Positions 60,762 through 64,000 of a DNA stretch of 64,000 nt are shown in pieces. Position 1 is the stretch's first letter; each line of letters opens with the position of its first letter. The notes under the pieces are model-generated. The model was not told the origin of the DNA. It saw only the letters and a program-made list of their open reading frames with translations, and ran no database searches. Source of the stretch: Streptomyces genisteinicus (lineage in GTDB: Bacteria > Actinomycetota > Actinomycetes > Streptomycetales > Streptomycetaceae). A program made the position numbers and the translations under genes. The stretch is taken from assembly GCF_014489615.1 (NCBI RefSeq), contig NZ_CP060825.1, positions 868,001-932,000 on the forward strand, read 5' to 3'.

Positions 60762-60881
60762 GGCTGTCCGCCGCGGTGCGGGACGGGGAGCGGCTGTCCG
60801 CTGCCGGGCGAGACGGGAACGGGCTGTCCGCCGCCGGACGGGGCAGAAACCGGCTGTCCGCCGCCGGACAGGACAGGAATC
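60762..60881. repeat. Four 30-bp tandem repeats
   Basis: Units start at 60762, 60792, 60822 and 60852, each opening GGCTGTCCGC(C/T)GC and diverging in the last ten bases. They lie in the 258-bp gap between the lipoprotein gene and the minus-strand gene ending at 60889. I see no gene in that gap. Confidence 0.85.
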
Positions 60882-60888
60882 CGCGGGG

Positions 60889-61350
60889 TCAGGCCGGGCC
60901 GAGGGTGCGGGAGAGGCGGTCGATCGCCGCTCGGACGTCGTGGCCGTACCCGTCGTCCGCCAGGGCGCCGGTCGCCGCGCGCGCCCGGGCCAGGTGGTCC
61001 CGGGCGGCGGCCGGGCGGCTCAGCCTGACGTAGTCGGCGGCCAGGTTCAGGTGGAGCGAGGGGAACAGCGCCCGGACGGCGGGCGTCCCGCCGCCGGTGC
61101 GCTCCACGCCCTCGGCCGCGGCCAGCGCCCTCAGGTCCCAGGCGAGCTCGTCGGCGGGGTCGTCCTGGGCGTCGGCCAGGTAGTGCGCGAGGGTGCACCG
61201 GTCGAGGGCGTCACCGGAGTCGGCGATCTCGGACCAGAGCTCCGCGAGGCGGTTCCGGGCCTCCTCGCGGTCTCCGCCGTGCAGCAGCATGGCCGCCTGT
61301 CCGATGCGGGTCGTCACCGCGTCCGCTGGTGACTGCTGCTGATCCGTCAC
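60889..61350 (-). CDS. Hypothetical helical (TPR-like) protein
   Basis: This 153-residue protein is made of Ala/Leu-rich helices (QAAMLLHGGDREEARNRLAEL, CTLAHYLADAQDDPADELAW, HLNLAADYVRLSRPAAARDHL), consistent with tetratricopeptide-like repeats. I do not recognise a named family. ATG 61350 is the start. It follows ung on the same strand with a 129-bp gap, in which I see no gene. Confidence 0.78.
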   Translation of the reverse strand: MTDQQQSPADAVTTRIGQAAMLLHGGDREEARNRLAELWSEIADSGDALDRCTLAHYLADAQDDPADELAWDLRALAAAEGVERTGGGTPAVRALFPSLHLNLAADYVRLSRPAAARDHLARARAATGALADDGYGHDVRAAIDRLSRTLGPA

Positions 61351-61479
61351 GACGGCCTCCCGCGTCCCGCGGCACCGTGCCGCCGTCCCGACGCTAGCCG
61401 CACGTCAGGGCGATCGCGGACAGGCTCGGGCGGCACGGCCCGAACCTGTCGGCCGGCGGTGTGAACGGGACCCCCGGCG

Positions 61480-62163
61480 TCAGCCGAGATCGGGGATGCG
61501 CCAGTCGATCGGCTCATGGCCCTGGGCCGCGACGGCCGCGTCGATCTGCGTGAACGGGCGGGAGCCGAAGAACTTCTTCGCCGAGAGCGGGGACGGGTGC
61601 GCACCCTTGACGACCGTGTGGCGGGTCTCGTCGATCAGCGGCAGCTTCTTCTGGGCGTAGTTGCCCCAGAGCACGAACACCGCCGGGTCCGGACGCGAGG
61701 CGACCGCCCGGATCACCGCGTCGGTCACCTTCTCCCAGCCCTTGCCCTTGTGCGAGTTGGCCTCGCCCGCGCGGACGGTGAGCACCGCGTTCAGCAGCAG
61801 CACGCCCTGCTCGGCCCAGGGCATCAGATAGCCGTTGTCGGGGACGGGCAGACCCAGCTCCGCCTGCATCTCCTTGTAGATGTTGCGCAGCGAGGGCGGC
61901 GTCTTCACACCGGGCCGCACCGAGAAGCACAGGCCGTGGCCCTGGCCCTCGCCGTGGTACGGGTCCTGGCCCAGGACGAGCACCTTCACCTTGTCGTACG
62001 GGGTGGCCTCCAGCGCGGCGAACACCTCGGAGCGGGGCGGGTACACCGGCCCGTTCGCACGCTCCTTCTCGACGAATTCGGTCAGCTCCGCGAAGTACGG
62101 CTTCTGGAGCTCCTCGCCGAGGACGCCGCGCCAGGACTCGGGCAGCATGTCGGTGTCGGTCAC
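61480..62163 (-). CDS. ung: Family 1 uracil-DNA glycosylase
   Basis: This 227-residue enzyme excises uracil from DNA. It has the water-activating loop VLGQDPYHGEGQGHGLCFSV (Asp at about residue 66), VFVLWGNYAQKK, and the minor-groove loop GAHPSPLSAKKFFG with the catalytic His. The start is ATG 62163. A second uracil glycosylase of a different family (mug) lies at 14080. Confidence 0.96.
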   Translation of the reverse strand: MTDTDMLPESWRGVLGEELQKPYFAELTEFVEKERANGPVYPPRSEVFAALEATPYDKVKVLVLGQDPYHGEGQGHGLCFSVRPGVKTPPSLRNIYKEMQAELGLPVPDNGYLMPWAEQGVLLLNAVLTVRAGEANSHKGKGWEKVTDAVIRAVASRPDPAVFVLWGNYAQKKLPLIDETRHTVVKGAHPSPLSAKKFFGSRPFTQIDAAVAAQGHEPIDWRIPDLG

Positions 62164-62245
62164 GTCAACAACCTCCGGTGAACGGGCGGTTCCGGGATCC
62201 CGGAGCCGAGATCCCCGAACCTACCCGCCACCACTGACAGCCGGG

Positions 62246-63832
62246 TTACCAGCTCTTCTTCCGGTACAGCTCCCACATCTGCATGATGCTCTGCGGGTCG
62301 AGCGCGTTCTCGTTGCCGCCGATCTCCTCGCTGGCCGCCGTGTACAGCTTGCCCTGCCACAGGGGCAGCAGCCGCACGTCGTCCACGAGGATCTCCTGGG
62401 CCCGCTCGAACTGGCCGGTGACCGCCCCGCGGTCGCTCTCCCGGCGGGACTGGGGCAGCAGCTGCTCGGTGATCTCCGGGCTCTCGTACGGCGTGCCCAG
62501 CACGTTCTTGGCGCCGACGAAGGGGGCGATGAAGTTGTCCGGGTCCGGGAAGTCGGGGAACCATCCGCGGCCGAAGACGGGGTACTCGCCGGCCTGGTAG
62601 CCCGCCTGGAACTCGGTCCAGGGCTTGCCCTCCAGGGTGACCCGGAAGAGGCCGCTGTCCTCCAGCTGGCGCTTGATCTCGGCGAACTCGGGAGCCGTCG
62701 AGGAGCCGTACCGGTCGGTCGTGTACCAGAACTTCAGCGAGACGGGCGCGGTGATGCCGGCGTCCTCGAGGATCTCCTCCGCCTTGGCGGCATTGGGCTC
62801 GCCGAAGCGGTCGTAGAACTCGGTGGTGTGGCCCGCGATGCCCTTGGGGACCATGGAGTACAGCGGCTCGGCGGTGCCCTGGTAGACCTTCTGGACGAGC
62901 GCGCCGCGGTCGATGAGCTGGGCGATCGCGCGGCGCACGGCGAGCTTGCCGGCCTGCGGGTCGTCCGGGTTGAAGACCAGGTAGCGGATGTCGGCGCCGG
63001 TGTTCTCGATGAGCTGGAGGTGGGCGGTCTCCGGCCGGCTCTCCTGGAGCTCGACGACCTCCTCGGCGGTGAGACCGCGGTTGATCGCGTCGATCGTCCG
63101 GTCCTTCAGCGCCTTCATCATGACGTCCGAGTCCTGGTAGTACCGGATCGTGACGGCGTCGTTCCTGACCTTGGCGAAGCCCTTGTACCCCTCGTAGCGG
63201 CTCAGCTCGGCGGTCTTGCCCTTGGCGTACGAGTCGAGGACGTAGGGTCCGGAGCCGGTGAGCTTGCCGTCCCCGCGGAGCTTGTCGGCGGGGTACTGGG
63301 AGGGCGGCACGATCGACATGCCGGGCGTGGCCAGGATGAACGGGAAGGTCGCGTCGGCGGTCTTCAGGCGGAAGGTGACGGTGTCGTCGCCGGAGACGGT
63401 GACGCGGTCCAGGGAGCCGAGGAGACCGCCGGGCCCGCTCTCCGCGTCGATGGTGCGGATGCGGTCGACGGAGTGCTTGACGGCCGTGGCGTCGAGGGCC
63501 TCGCCGTTGGTGAACGTGAGCCCGGAGCGGAGCTTGCACTCGTAGACCTTGTTGGAGGTGTCCGTGAACCGGCACCCCTCGGCCGCGTCCGGCTGCGGGG
63601 TGGCGGACCCGGTCGGGAAGCTCACCAGCGTCTGGAAGACGTTGCGGTAGAGCTCCCAGGAGCCGTCCCAGGCCGCGGCGGGGTCGAGCGTACTCGGCTC
63701 GCTGGTGGTACCGACGGCTATCGTCTGCTCGCCGTCGTCGTCCCCGTCGGAGAAGACACCGCATCCCGCCAGCAGAGATATGGACGCTAGGGCTGCAGCG
63801 GCCTGCAGACAGGTCCGGTAGAACACGTGCAC
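62246..63832 (-). CDS. Peptide/oligopeptide-type ABC transporter substrate-binding lipoprotein
   Basis: This 528-residue family 5 extracellular solute-binding protein has a lipoprotein signal (LASISLLAGCGVF, cysteine at about residue 24). IAVGTTSEPSTLDPAAAW, AVKHSVDRIRT, and the C-terminal GRGWFPDFPDPDNFIAPF follow, as in DppA/OppA-like proteins. No permease or ATPase genes lie inside the window, though they could be beyond 64000. GTG 63832 is preceded by GAGGAGC. Confidence 0.93.
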   Translation of the reverse strand: MHVFYRTCLQAAAALASISLLAGCGVFSDGDDDGEQTIAVGTTSEPSTLDPAAAWDGSWELYRNVFQTLVSFPTGSATPQPDAAEGCRFTDTSNKVYECKLRSGLTFTNGEALDATAVKHSVDRIRTIDAESGPGGLLGSLDRVTVSGDDTVTFRLKTADATFPFILATPGMSIVPPSQYPADKLRGDGKLTGSGPYVLDSYAKGKTAELSRYEGYKGFAKVRNDAVTIRYYQDSDVMMKALKDRTIDAINRGLTAEEVVELQESRPETAHLQLIENTGADIRYLVFNPDDPQAGKLAVRRAIAQLIDRGALVQKVYQGTAEPLYSMVPKGIAGHTTEFYDRFGEPNAAKAEEILEDAGITAPVSLKFWYTTDRYGSSTAPEFAEIKRQLEDSGLFRVTLEGKPWTEFQAGYQAGEYPVFGRGWFPDFPDPDNFIAPFVGAKNVLGTPYESPEITEQLLPQSRRESDRGAVTGQFERAQEILVDDVRLLPLWQGKLYTAASEEIGGNENALDPQSIMQMWELYRKKSW

Positions 63833-63957
63833 GCTCCTCGTTCAGCCATGGGTCGGCGAACCATACCGCAGCGCCCCGCCGGTCCATCTGACAGGCCGGG
63901 CGGGGCACTTGGATCATTCAAGGACAGACCGCTCACAAGCGGTCCGGTGCGGTGGCG

Positions 63958-64000
63958 TCAGTGCACACCCGCGTTGAGGAAGATACCCCCATCGACGACG
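63958..64000 (-). CDS. C-terminal end of an SDR-family oxidoreductase (cut by window edge)
   Basis: The 14 visible codons read VVDGGIFLNAGVH and a stop. The VDGG ending with a short tail is characteristic of short-chain dehydrogenase/reductases near their C-terminus. The remainder lies beyond the window, so the substrate is unknown. Confidence 0.6.
   Translation of the reverse strand, partial: VVDGGIFLNAGVH

Noticed and set aside
60762..60881. CRISPR array or short coding repeat
   Set aside because: Contiguous 30-bp units without spacers. No reading frame through them has a start, stop and ribosome site that make sense.

Overview
The window is very GC-rich, uses many GTG and TTG starts, and carries genes typical of Streptomyces: a conservon (cvnABCD plus a P450), an ECF41/SigJ-type sigma factor, SbcCD, a divergent EF-Tu paralogue, DasR-like GntR and Lrp regulators, and mycothiol-linked proteins. 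It is most likely a core or near-core stretch of a Streptomyces chromosome, interrupted by one small insertion-sequence-rich island at about 16.7-19.9 kb.

Layout. 0-6 kb: an RsbW-like ATP-binding regulator, then the biotin locus with bioF divergent from bioB-bioA-bioD. 6-12.6 kb: VOC protein, methyltransferase, a Fic/Doc-like toxin with an RHH antitoxin and a palindromic operator, an acetyltransferase, two overlapping CorC/CNNM-type transporter genes, an MDMPI/DinB-type protein and an SGNH hydrolase. 12.6-16.7 kb: purB, a Mug-type DNA glycosylase, a small unknown gene and a ROK regulator. 16.7-19.9 kb: accessory island with a small membrane protein, an IS630-like element with perfect 32-bp ends that encloses an orphan Imm51-like immunity gene, and a broken IS5-like transposase. 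19.9-31 kb: GntR regulator, SigJ-type sigma factor divergent from an alpha/beta hydrolase, PhoD phosphatase, a TM-ACT-GNAT fusion, a PLP sulfur-amino-acid lyase divergent from an Lrp regulator, a DUF885 protein, and a rhodanese divergent from a second Lrp regulator. 31-38.5 kb: sbcC-sbcD, YigZ, CoA-binding protein, YbaK-type deacylase and a hexapeptide acyltransferase. 38.5-45.6 kb: a complete conservon ending in a CYP157-like P450 without the ExxR motif, facing a conventional P450. 45.6-54.8 kb: gamma carbonic anhydrase, DedA, thioesterase, a membrane-anchored secreted protein, a spermidine-synthase-like protein, EF-Tu3, TVP38, UppP and an RsmC/RlmG-like methyltransferase. 54.9-64 kb: Lnt, a Gfo/Idh oxidoreductase, an FAD monooxygenase divergent from a TetR regulator across two matching operators, a DinB protein, a lipoprotein, Ung, an oligopeptide-type binding lipoprotein and the tail of an SDR.

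Functional groups: biotin synthesis (bioF, bioB, bioA, bioD); DNA repair (mug, sbcCD, ung); cell-envelope work (uppP, lnt, DedA, TVP38); translation (tuf3, YbaK); and several regulator-target pairs that share divergent promoters containing inverted repeats (Lrp/PLP lyase, Lrp/rhodanese, SigJ/hydrolase, TetR/monooxygenase). Several gene ends, including most convergent ones, carry long perfect GC hairpins with no T-tract, which I read as terminators. No tRNA, rRNA or CRISPR array was seen.
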